NCBI GenBank assembly: GCA_964623735.1
Contig: CAZUVE010000038.1
Span: forward strand, 1-20,927
Length of the DNA stretch: 20,927 nucleotides
Origin: SW-9-67-25 sp964623735
GTDB taxonomy: Archaea; Halobacteriota; Halobacteria; Halobacteriales; Haloarculaceae
Direction: 5' to 3'
In this document: positions 1-6,126 of the stretch, one piece after another
Layout of the letters: each line of letters opens with the position of its first letter
Position numbering within the stretch: position 1 is the first letter of the stretch
Notes under the pieces: generated by a model
What the model was told of the DNA's origin: nothing
Seen by the model: the letters and a program-made list of their open reading frames with translations, nothing else
Databases searched by the model: none
Made by a program: the position numbers and the translations under genes

Positions 1-405
1 CGCCAGGCCGGCACCCCGCGCTCGCTCGACGAAATCGAAACCGTCTCGCGTGTCGAGAAAGACGAGATCGCACGTACGTACCGGTACGTCGTCCGCGAAC
101 TGAACCTCGAGATCAAGCCTGCCGACCCCGAGAGCTACGTCCCCCGGTTCGCCTCGGACCTCGACCTCTCCGAGGAGGTCGAACGCCGCGCCCGCCAGCT
201 GCTCGGGAACGCCAAGCAGCAGGGCGTCCACTCCGGGAAGTCACCAGTCGGGCTCGCGGCCGCCGCCGTGTACGCCGCCTCCCTGCTGACCAACGAGAAG
301 GTCACACAGAGCGAAGTCTCGGAGGTGGCGAACATCTCCGAGGTGACCATCCGCAACCGCTACCACGAACTCCTCGAGGCAGAGGGCAGCGTTCCCGGCC
401 TGTGA
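1..405 (+). CDS. tfb: Transcription initiation factor TFB (TFIIB), 3' part only
   Basis: The window opens inside this gene; 134 C-terminal residues are readable in frame 1 up to TGA at 403-405. TFB bridges TBP on the TATA box and RNA polymerase, and its C-terminal half is two cyclin-like folds that bind TBP and the BRE. The visible part matches the end of cyclin repeat 1 (ARTYRYVVRELNLEI) and all of repeat 2: 'SYVPRFASDLDLSEEV', then 'GKSPVGLAAAAVYAAS', then the helix-turn-helix-like 'VSEVANISEVTIRNRYHEL' that contacts the BRE. These blocks are very typical of haloarchaeal TFBs. Haloarchaea carry many TFB paralogues, so which one this is cannot be decided from the C-terminus. The N-terminal zinc ribbon and B-finger lie outside the window. 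Confidence 0.95.
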   Translation, partial: RQAGTPRSLDEIETVSRVEKDEIARTYRYVVRELNLEIKPADPESYVPRFASDLDLSEEVERRARQLLGNAKQQGVHSGKSPVGLAAAAVYAASLLTNEKVTQSEVSEVANISEVTIRNRYHELLEAEGSVPGL

Positions 406-543
406 CTGGTACGGATCGCTGTGAGTCGGTGCCGGATCGACCGCACACGTCGTGCGGCCGTGCTGGTACACAGTTCCAGCAATCCGTATGACGTTGTGCT
501 GACTGGTTCTCGGGCGTTCTGACAACTGTTCTTCAGCTTGGCC

Positions 544-556
544 AATAAAATTAAGT
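544..556 (+). promoter_or_regulatory. TATA-like element upstream of tbsP
   Basis: An AT-rich block (AATAAAATTAAGT) stands out in GC-rich DNA 29-41 nt before the ATG at 585. This is slightly far for a strictly leaderless transcript, so a short leader is possible. The rest of the gap from 406 to 584 shows no convincing gene on either strand. Confidence 0.5.
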
Positions 557-584
557 ACAGGAACCGGGCATACATCCGAGTGGG

Positions 585-1403
585 ATGATTCGCTCGAATC
601 AGATCGAAGAGACAGTGGGAGACGTACTGTCGGCGGGCGTCGAGGACGCCGACGATGGACTCTTTATCATCAACTCGTCGCGAGACGTCACCAGGGGGCT
701 GGTCACGGTGCTCTCCGAGGCCGACTCGCCCCCCGCGGTCAGGCTGTTCGCCGCGGAGGAGCGGCTGAAGGATCTCGTGGGCGATTTTCTGGTTGCGAGT
801 GCGGTTGCGGACCTCGTCGAGTCGGGGACGCTGGCGGTCCGGACGCTGGCGGACGTCCCGAACCACGCACTGGTTGTCTCGGAGGCGTCGGTCGTCGCGC
901 TTGTCGAGAGCGCGGGACGGACGGCCGCGCTCGCGACAACCGACGACAGGTTCGTCGCGGACACCATCGAGGAGTACGAGTCGCGGTGGAGGGACGCGGC
1001 GACGTTCAGGCTCCGGACGCCCGCGCGGTCGACGGTCATGGAGACGCTGTCGTCGGACATCGGGTCCGGGGCGGCCGCCGACTTCGAGGCAGTGCTGGAC
1101 TCGCTGGACACCGCCCGCGGCAACGGCAGCGGCCTGGACGAGGTGACCGTCAGCCTGCTGGTGGCCGCCCGGAACGACGAACTCCTCTACGACATCAGCA
1201 AGTGGGGCGAGGACATCGGCCTGGCGAGCAAGGCGACTTTCTCACGCACCAAATCGCGCCTCGAGGACAACGGCCTGCTCGACACCGAGAAGGTCCCGAT
1301 CGACGTGGGCCGCCCCCGGCTGCGACTGATGCTCGGTGACGACCGCCTCGAGAGGGCCGACATCGGGGAACTCGTGTCGACGGCACAGGAGAAACTGGCT
1401 TAG
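585..1403 (+). CDS. tbsP: TbsP-type transcriptional regulator (DUF5821 / TrmB-related HTH protein)
   Basis: This 272-residue acidic protein resembles the haloarchaeal regulator TbsP, which is known to act with TrmB on gluconeogenic genes such as gapII. Residues 1 to about 170 form an alpha/beta effector-like domain beginning MIRSNQIEETVGDVL. A winged helix-turn-helix lies near the C-terminus, about residues 185-255 (SLLVAARNDELLYDI, then ASKATFSRTKSRLEDNGLL, then a basic wing DVGRPRLRL). The ATG at 585 follows a GTGGG stretch and a TATA-like block, and no better start is in frame. It is followed 31 nt later by the YcaO gene on the same strand, so co-transcription is possible. The name rests on remembered family similarity; that it is a DNA-binding regulator is more secure than its exact targets. 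Confidence 0.75.
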   Translation: MIRSNQIEETVGDVLSAGVEDADDGLFIINSSRDVTRGLVTVLSEADSPPAVRLFAAEERLKDLVGDFLVASAVADLVESGTLAVRTLADVPNHALVVSEASVVALVESAGRTAALATTDDRFVADTIEEYESRWRDAATFRLRTPARSTVMETLSSDIGSGAAADFEAVLDSLDTARGNGSGLDEVTVSLLVAARNDELLYDISKWGEDIGLASKATFSRTKSRLEDNGLLDTEKVPIDVGRPRLRLMLGDDRLERADIGELVSTAQEKLA

Positions 1404-1434
1404 AGTTTTCTCCCCGCGTCACGAGAGACAGCAT

Positions 1435-3132
1435 ATGACTGTCGGTCTCGTCGGTTCGGGCCCTGGAATCGCCGCGGTGCGGGCAGCACTCGACGACGTC
1501 GGCGCCGAGACGGATCCCCGCGAGGCGGCACACCTGGGGACACCCGACCTCGCAGTCGTTGTCGGGCCGACCGGCGGGAGGGTCTTCGAGCGGGTCAACG
1601 AACACGCCCTCGCGCACGACCTCCGGTGGTTCGCGGTCGAACTCGGCGGCGTCGGCGGTGCCCCCGTGGTGAACGCTGCGGTCTCGGGGTTTGCTCCGGA
1701 CTCGGGCTGCTACGAGTGCCTCAGGGGGCGCGTGATCGCGAACCACGACCAGGAGGGCGACCCGGCCGGATCCCCACCTGCACACGCGACGCGGTTTGCG
1801 GGCGCGGTGGCCGGCCGGGAGGCCGCCCGGTACGCCGCCGGCGAGGCGAGTTTCGGCCGCGTCACAGAGGTCCCGTACGCCACGCGGGAGTTCCTGCCGC
1901 TCCCGAACTGCGCCTGCGCGACCGGGACCGACTGGAGGCTCGACCGGGGCGACGCCGACCTGGACCTCGAGGCGGCGCTGGCCCGGGCCGAGCGGGCCGT
2001 CGACGACCGCGTGGGCGTCGTCCGCGAGGTCGGCGAGGCCGAGTCGTTCCCGGCCCCCTACTACCTCGCGCGGGCCTGTGACACCTCCGGGTTCAGCGAC
2101 GTCGCCGCCGGCAGCGACGCCGCCGGGGTCGCGCCCGGGTGGAACGCCGCCTTCATGAAGTCGCTGGGCGAAGCCCTCGAGCGGTACTGTGCCGGCGTCT
2201 ACCGCGCCGCCTCCCTCGAGACCGGACGCGCCGCAGACGTTCCGGACGCCGTCCCGCCGTCGGCGTTCGTCTGTGACGGACATCCCGACCCCGACACGGA
2301 GCGCGCGTGGGTCCGTGGCGAACACCTCGCGACCGGCGACACCGTCCGCCTGCCGGCGGAGTTCGTCTACTACCCGCCGCCCTCCCGGGAGTGCAGGCCG
2401 CCGACGACCACCGGCCTCGGGCTGGGCAACTCGGGCGTCGGGGCGCTACTCGCGGGCCTCACCGAGGTCGTCGAGCGCGACGCGGCCATGCTGTCGTGGT
2501 ACTCGACGTACGAGCCGCTGGGGCTGGAAGTCTCCGATTCGGGGTACGAGACGCTGGCCGACCGCGCGCGGTCGGAGGATCTCTCGGTCACGGCGCTGTT
2601 GCTCACACAGGACGTCGACGTGCCCGTGGTCGCCGCGGCGGTCCACCGCGAGGAGTGGCCGGCCTTCGCAGTCGGGTCCGACGCCGACCCCGATCCGGAG
2701 CGCGCGGCGCGGTCGGCGCTGGCCGAAGCGCTCCAGAACTGGATGGAACTGCGCGGCATGGGTCCGGACGGCGTTGCGGACGCCTCCGGTGCAATCGGCC
2801 AGTACGCCGAGTTTCCCCCCGCGGCACGGGCGTTCGTCGATCCGGAGGCGGTCGTCCCAGCCGGGTCGGTCGGACCCGACGACCCCCCCGGTGGGCGGGA
2901 GGCACTCGAGGCCCTGCTGGACGCGCTGGACGGTGCCGGCCTGGAGGCCTACGCCGTCCGGACGACGGCGCGCGACGTCGAGACACTCGGCTTCGAGGCC
3001 GTCCGGGTGCTGGTGCCCGGCGCGCAGCCGCTGTTCTTCGGCGACGCCTACTTCGGCCACCGCGCCGAGTCTGTCCCCCGGTCGCTGGGGTTCGAGCCAG
3101 ACCTGGACCGGGACCACCACCCGTTCCCCTGA
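1435..3132 (+). CDS. YcaO-domain protein with N-terminal E1/ocin-ThiF-like region
   Basis: This 565-residue protein belongs to the YcaO superfamily, whose members use ATP to activate peptide backbone amides, making azolines, thioamides or related groups. The YcaO part (about 200-565) shows the Glu-rich nucleotide/Mg motifs in order: SLGEALERY (243-251), GLTEVVERDA (341-350) and ALAEALQNWMEL further on. The C-terminus is HHPFP, recalling the Pro-rich tails of azoline-forming YcaO cyclodehydratases. Residues 1 to about 170 look like the degenerate E1/ocin-ThiF partner: a glycine-rich start (VGLVGSGPG) and two Cys pairs, C92/C95 and C159/C161, suited to a structural zinc. The ATG at 1435 is chosen because the family-like sequence starts there; reading further upstream runs into the tbsP coding region. 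No precursor peptide, dehydrogenase or transporter is adjacent. It ends 38 nt from the convergent DUF63 gene. Its substrate is unknown. Confidence 0.85.
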   Translation: MTVGLVGSGPGIAAVRAALDDVGAETDPREAAHLGTPDLAVVVGPTGGRVFERVNEHALAHDLRWFAVELGGVGGAPVVNAAVSGFAPDSGCYECLRGRVIANHDQEGDPAGSPPAHATRFAGAVAGREAARYAAGEASFGRVTEVPYATREFLPLPNCACATGTDWRLDRGDADLDLEAALARAERAVDDRVGVVREVGEAESFPAPYYLARACDTSGFSDVAAGSDAAGVAPGWNAAFMKSLGEALERYCAGVYRAASLETGRAADVPDAVPPSAFVCDGHPDPDTERAWVRGEHLATGDTVRLPAEFVYYPPPSRECRPPTTTGLGLGNSGVGALLAGLTEVVERDAAMLSWYSTYEPLGLEVSDSGYETLADRARSEDLSVTALLLTQDVDVPVVAAAVHREEWPAFAVGSDADPDPERAARSALAEALQNWMELRGMGPDGVADASGAIGQYAEFPPAARAFVDPEAVVPAGSVGPDDPPGGREALEALLDALDGAGLEAYAVRTTARDVETLGFEAVRVLVPGAQPLFFGDAYFGHRAESVPRSLGFEPDLDRDHHPFP

Positions 3133-3170
3133 CTGTCGTGTGACTCGACACTGCGTTACAACCGAACATA

Positions 3171-4316
3171 TCAGATTCCGAAGGTGACACGGACCATGTC
3201 ACGCGTCCCGGGGCCGAGGCCGACCGCGACGATGGCGACCAGCAACATCACGGCGTAGCGGGGACTCTCGTCGACGAACTCCTCGTCGAAGATGGCGAGG
3301 ATCGCGACCGCGACGAGGATCTTGATGACCAGGAACGGCCAGGAGTCGCCGATTGCGGCGGTGACCCCCGCGGGCTGTACCGAGTTCGTGACGTCGATGA
3401 TGATGCGGTTGACGGGATGTTTGGCGCTGTACTCGCCGACGCCGAACACCGGGGTCCAGTCCGAGGCGATGACGTTCGCGACGCCGTCGATGGCGTGTCC
3501 CCAGATGACGACCAGTCCCATGTAGCCGGTACCGGCGTGGACGCCGGGCCAGTGGCGGTCGACCGCGGCGTAGGCTCCGTAGGCGATGGCCGTCGCGAGG
3601 CCCATCGTGACGGCGAACACCATCGGGTGCCACCCGACGTAGCCGGTCGTCGCCGACAGATAGACGAGGTACAGCGTCGTGACCGACAGGACGACCCCGC
3701 CGGTGAGCCGCAGCGGGTCGTAGTAGGTCCTGGCCCTGTCGGTTCGGGAGAGCCAGATGGCCGCCAGGATGGCCGCCAGCGTGACGAAAAAGACCGTGAA
3801 GTAGATGAACGGGCTGATGATGAGCGCGCTCCAGGGGAGGTCGACCGGCGGGTCGACGCCAGCCCTGCGGGCCGAGACGAACGAGTCCTCGACCACCCGG
3901 AGGACGCCGCCAAAGAGCATGAACGGCACCAGCGAGAAGAAGAACTGCCGGTAGGGCTCGAGATACAGCCGCTGGAGGAGGAAGTACACGCCGATGAGCA
4001 TGAACACGAGCACGATCATGTACCCGGCCTCGGAGACGAGCGTGTAGCCGGGTTCGGCGACGAAGTTCTCGGCCGTGCGGGCACAGCCGCCGGCGGCGTC
4101 CCCGGGGAGGACCCCGCCGGTCGCACGGACGTACACCAGACACGACTCCCCGAGCGCGTCGGCCACGACGGGGCCCCAGAAGTACCGCCACAGGAACCCC
4201 CAGTAGACCTGTTCTGTGAACGCGACGGCAGCGCCGGCGACGCCCACCACGCCGGCGACGAGGGTGGCCAGCCACGGCACCTCGGGGGACACCCCGTACC
4301 GCTCCTCGAAGCTCAT
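3171..4316 (-). CDS. DUF63 family integral membrane protein
   Basis: A 381-residue polytopic membrane protein, read from the ATG whose complement is at 4314-4316 to TGA at 3171-3173. After a short acidic start (MSFEERYGVSPEVPW) come hydrophobic spans near residues 17-35, 95-117, 125-140 and 165-188, with about four more later. Conserved-looking signatures are FLWRYFWGPVVADA, GYTLVSEAGYM, LFGGVLRVVEDSF and, late in the protein, GYMGLVVIWGHAIDGVANVI. This pattern is that of the archaeal DUF63 family, which has no established biochemical function. The frame stays open upstream, but that extension is Arg/Ser/Pro-rich and antisense-like, so the start at 4316 is preferred. It lies 109 nt downstream of the inositol-monophosphatase-family gene on the same strand and may be co-transcribed with it. 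Confidence 0.85.
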   Translation of the reverse strand: MSFEERYGVSPEVPWLATLVAGVVGVAGAAVAFTEQVYWGFLWRYFWGPVVADALGESCLVYVRATGGVLPGDAAGGCARTAENFVAEPGYTLVSEAGYMIVLVFMLIGVYFLLQRLYLEPYRQFFFSLVPFMLFGGVLRVVEDSFVSARRAGVDPPVDLPWSALIISPFIYFTVFFVTLAAILAAIWLSRTDRARTYYDPLRLTGGVVLSVTTLYLVYLSATTGYVGWHPMVFAVTMGLATAIAYGAYAAVDRHWPGVHAGTGYMGLVVIWGHAIDGVANVIASDWTPVFGVGEYSAKHPVNRIIIDVTNSVQPAGVTAAIGDSWPFLVIKILVAVAILAIFDEEFVDESPRYAVMLLVAIVAVGLGPGTRDMVRVTFGI

Positions 4317-4425
4317 GTTCGAACTGCCGGTGTCGGTGCTGTTGAGCGTGTCGGTCCCGTGCGCCGGCCGCGCAGAGCCACAGCCGCCGGAACGCGCCCG
4401 GTGTCTGTGGTCCGCGGGCCCGCGA

Positions 4426-5259
4426 TCACCCCCCGGTCCCGGCGTCCGTGCTCCCGCGGACGGCCGCCAGGACGGCGTCGTGGGCCGTGCCGTTCGAGAC
4501 GACAAGCCCCTCGCTGTCGTGTTCCCAGCGGTCGCCGTGGAGGTCGGTGGCGGTCCCGCCGGCCTGGCGAACGAGGTGGACGCCGGCGATGGCGTCCCAG
4601 GGGTGTGGCCTCGAGAGCACGACCGCGGCCTCGAGGCCGCCGTCAGCGACGAGCGCCAGCGTTCCCTGCATGCTCCCCAGGCGCCGGACGTCGCCGAACC
4701 GCTCGGCGCTCGCGCGGAACAGGCTGGTCTGCCGGTCGCCGGCCCGCGCCGGCCACCATCCGGTGAGACCGACCACGAACCTCCCGGGGTCGGTCCGGTC
4801 GCTGACCGAGACCGGCGACCCGTTGCGCGTGGTCTGGTCTGGGCCAGCGGCGTAGAGATCCCCCTCCGCCGGGAGGGACGTCGCCGCACCGACGGGGTCG
4901 CCGTCGACGACTGCCGCGACGCTGGTTCCCCAGAAACGCAACCCGCGGACGAAGTTCGTGGTGCCGTCGATCGGGTCGACGACCCACGCCGCACCCGCCG
5001 GGACCGACTGGCGTATCTCGACGTCCTCCTTTGCCCCCGCGGGCGGGGACTCCTCGCAGACGAGCGCCTCCGACGGGAACTCCTCGCGGACGCACTCGAC
5101 CACCCGGGCCTGTGCGTCCCGGTCGGTCGCGGTCACGAGGTCGTTCTTGTCGGCTTTCGTCTCCACCTCGAGGGGCGTCCGGAACTGGTCGCGGGCGAAC
5201 TCACCGCCCGCGCGGGCTGCCCGCTCGGCCAGTGCTGCCCGTCGGGTCACGTCCGACAT
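4426..5259 (-). CDS. Inositol monophosphatase / fructose-1,6-bisphosphatase family phosphatase
   Basis: A 277-residue Mg2+-dependent, Li+-sensitive-type sugar phosphatase of the IMPase/FBPase/CysQ superfamily. The metal-site signatures are visible in order: DLVTATDRDAQ (40-50), CEESP with E69/E70 (68-72), DPIDGTTNF (95-103), and the C-terminal WDAIAG (221-226). The length is normal for the family. Archaeal members often hydrolyse both inositol-1-phosphate and fructose-1,6-bisphosphate, so the substrate cannot be read from sequence. The start MSDVTRRAALAERAA is the only good ATG before the conserved N-terminal helix. No strong TATA box is evident upstream. Confidence 0.88.
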   Translation of the reverse strand: MSDVTRRAALAERAARAGGEFARDQFRTPLEVETKADKNDLVTATDRDAQARVVECVREEFPSEALVCEESPPAGAKEDVEIRQSVPAGAAWVVDPIDGTTNFVRGLRFWGTSVAAVVDGDPVGAATSLPAEGDLYAAGPDQTTRNGSPVSVSDRTDPGRFVVGLTGWWPARAGDRQTSLFRASAERFGDVRRLGSMQGTLALVADGGLEAAVVLSRPHPWDAIAGVHLVRQAGGTATDLHGDRWEHDSEGLVVSNGTAHDAVLAAVRGSTDAGTGG

Positions 5260-5345
5260 ACCGTGTCCTGACTCTCCCGACAGTTAGCCCCGTCGTTTCC
5301 CCTGCCGAGGAGGCCGGATGCCCCGGAACCCGCCCCCGGGACGGA

Positions 5346-5471
5346 TCACCGCTCGATTCGGTGGCTCAACACTGCCTCCTCGTGTTCGCTGAACTGCTCC
5401 CGTTCGCTGTCGTCGACCTGTGGCACGAGCGGCGCGCCCGTGTTCTCGCCGTCCGTGAAGTGTCGGTACAT
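5346..5471 (-). CDS. Small acidic protein of 41 residues, unknown function
   Basis: On the minus strand an ATG (complement of 5469-5471) opens a 41-codon frame closing at TGA (5346-5348). The product begins MYRHFTDGENTGAPLVPQVD and ends AVLSHRIER. It is acidic (about 10 Asp/Glu to 4 Arg) with G/C-ending codons, as expected of a real haloarchaeal gene and unlike the Arg/Pro-rich reading of the neighbouring frame. An AT-rich TATA-like block lies 33-44 nt upstream. There is no transmembrane segment or cysteine. It sits between the IMPase-family gene (75 nt beyond its end) and tRNA-Leu, all on the minus strand. I do not recognise the family, so the call rests on composition and promoter placement. 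Confidence 0.5.
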   Translation of the reverse strand: MYRHFTDGENTGAPLVPQVDDSEREQFSEHEEAVLSHRIER

Positions 5472-5503
5472 GTCGGTTCCATCCGACCTGTGGGACCACC
5501 GGC

Positions 5504-5515
5504 TAATAAATATAA
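5504..5515 (-). promoter_or_regulatory. TATA-like element for the small gene at 5346-5471
   Basis: Read on the minus strand this is TTATATTTATTA, the strongest AT block in the surrounding 250 bp. It is 33-44 nt before the ATG, giving a predicted leader of roughly 7-15 nt. Confidence 0.45.
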
Positions 5516-5602
5516 TGATCTATCGTGTCGTTTGCAACAGGTTGGGCCGGCGATTCGGCGGGTGAGGATTGCGAGGGAAGACCGCTCCCGTCCGGGGTCG
5601 AG

Positions 5603-5621
5603 CCGGGGAGTCGAACCCTTT
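5603..5621 (-). other. tRNA T-arm-like fragment just downstream of tRNA-Leu
   Basis: On the minus strand, 7 nt beyond the end of tRNA-Leu, the sequence AAAGGGTTCGACTCCCCGG resembles a T-arm (GTTCGA core), but only about three stem pairs form and there is no acceptor stem. It may be a decayed tRNA 3' end or simple chance in GC-rich DNA. Confidence 0.25.
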
Positions 5622-5628
5622 GTCGGTG

Positions 5629-5712
5629 TGCGAGGGAAGGGATTTGAACCCTTGGACCCCTACGGGAGCGGATCTTGAGTCCGCCGCCGTTTCCAGGCTT
5701 GGCTACCCTCGC
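5629..5712 (-). tRNA. trnL: tRNA-Leu (anticodon CAA)
   Basis: An 84-nt class II tRNA read on the minus strand. The acceptor stem is GCGAGGG (complement of 5706-5712) paired with CCCTCGC, with A as discriminator base at 5629. The D-arm region is TAGCCAAGCCTGG. The anticodon arm GCGGA-CTCAAGA-TCCGC places CAA at 34-36, reading UUG leucine codons. A long variable arm (TCCCGTAGGGG) and the T-arm AAGGGTTCAAATCCCTT follow. CCA is not encoded, as is usual in archaea. No intron is seen. A TATA-like block within the hairpin's outer edge (about 5787-5793) is the nearest candidate promoter, implying a leader of several tens of nucleotides. Confidence 0.97.
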
Positions 5713-5789
5713 ACGCCTGCTGTGCCGGTGCACGGTTCGTGGATACAGCGGCCCGAACGCCTGCTCTCGCAGACGACAGTTACACTCTT

Positions 5790-5864
5790 ATACTGTTTCG
5801 TGTGACTGTTTGCCGGTGCCTCACCGAGGGTGAGAGACCGGCAACGACTCACACGAAACAGTAT
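5790..5864. repeat. 75-bp near-perfect inverted repeat (long hairpin)
   Basis: The dyad is centred on 5827. Outer arms ATACTGTTTCGTGTGA (5790-5805) and its exact complement (5849-5864) form 16 pairs. After a small internal loop, TTGCCGGT (5810-5817) pairs with ACCGGCAA (5837-5844). After a 2-by-2 loop, CTCACC (5820-5825) pairs with GGTGAG (5829-5834) around a GAG loop. About 31 of 37 possible pairs are present. No coding sequence covers it. It could be a hairpin RNA, a processed precursor, a miniature mobile element or a protein-bound cruciform; the sequence alone does not decide. Confidence 0.9.
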
Positions 5865-6111
5865 CGGCCCTGGGTGATAAAAAAAGAACGGCTTGTGGTC
5901 GCCCCTCGGTCTCGGGCTTCCGGCCTCGAAAGTGACTGGCCGACGGGGGACATCCCCGCGAGTCCCACTGTCGGCGTCCCGCTGGAACAGGGGGTGCTGC
6001 CGCGGGGACGACTGCCCGTCGCAGGTCCGTGCCTTCGCCTGAGCGGGCGTGGCAGCGGTGTGCCCCGCCGTAACCCAATCTCTGTTACAAAAAAATTGAA
6101 GTACTGAAAGT
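5865..6111. other. Non-coding, GC-rich, apparently structured intergenic stretch
   Basis: The gap between tRNA-Leu (5712) and the SUMT start (6127) is about 414 bp and no frame on either strand reads like a haloarchaeal protein; translations are Arg/Pro/Ser-rich, not acidic. From 5886 to 6088 the DNA is GC-rich and rich in short complementary arms: GCCGAC 5939-5944 with GTCGGC 5970-5975, enclosing GGGG/CCCC; GTCCC 5976-5980 with GGGAC 6005-6009; CTGCC 6012-6016 with GGCAG 6051-6055, enclosing CAGG 6022-6025 with CCTG 6038-6041; and GTAAC 6070-6074 with GTTAC 6084-6088. A7 runs flank it at 5879-5885 and 6089-6095. Read on the minus strand, an RNA through this region would end in T7, like an archaeal terminator. 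I could not match it to SRP RNA, RNase P RNA or a B12 riboswitch by eye. Confidence 0.4.
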
Positions 6112-6115
6112 GTGT

Positions 6116-6123
6116 TTGTATTA
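6116..6123 (+). promoter_or_regulatory. Candidate operator TTGTATTA upstream of SUMT
   Basis: The octamer TTGTATTA lies 3 nt before the ATG at 6127. The same octamer occurs in the cobN/chlID divergent gap and upstream of cbtB, and I found it nowhere else in the window. Its position over the expected transcription start would suit a repressor. Its function is inferred only from recurrence. Confidence 0.4.
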
Positions 6124-6126
6124 CCG

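Noticed and set aside
406..584. Minus-strand reading with Cys/Ser/Thr (NSCQNAREPVSTTSYG) as a possible YcaO precursor peptide
   Set aside because: It runs antisense into the tbsP promoter, is strongly basic with non-haloarchaeal composition, has no promoter of its own, and is separated from the YcaO gene by tbsP.
5984..6006. SRP RNA helix 8 (GGAA near GGTGCTGC)
   Set aside because: The GGAA tetraloop context and the symmetric internal loop sequence do not match what I know of archaeal SRP RNA, and the region is shorter than the roughly 300 nt expected.
5931..6060. Cobalamin riboswitch upstream of SUMT
   Set aside because: A GTCCCACTGTC stretch recalls the B12 box, but the conserved GGGAA...GTGAAA core and overall arm order are not present.
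5821..6107. Open frames of 85-127 codons on both strands of the SUMT upstream gap
   Set aside because: Translations are Arg/Pro/Ser-rich with no acidic bias or recognisable motif, and they cross the hairpin; they look like chance frames in GC-rich DNA.
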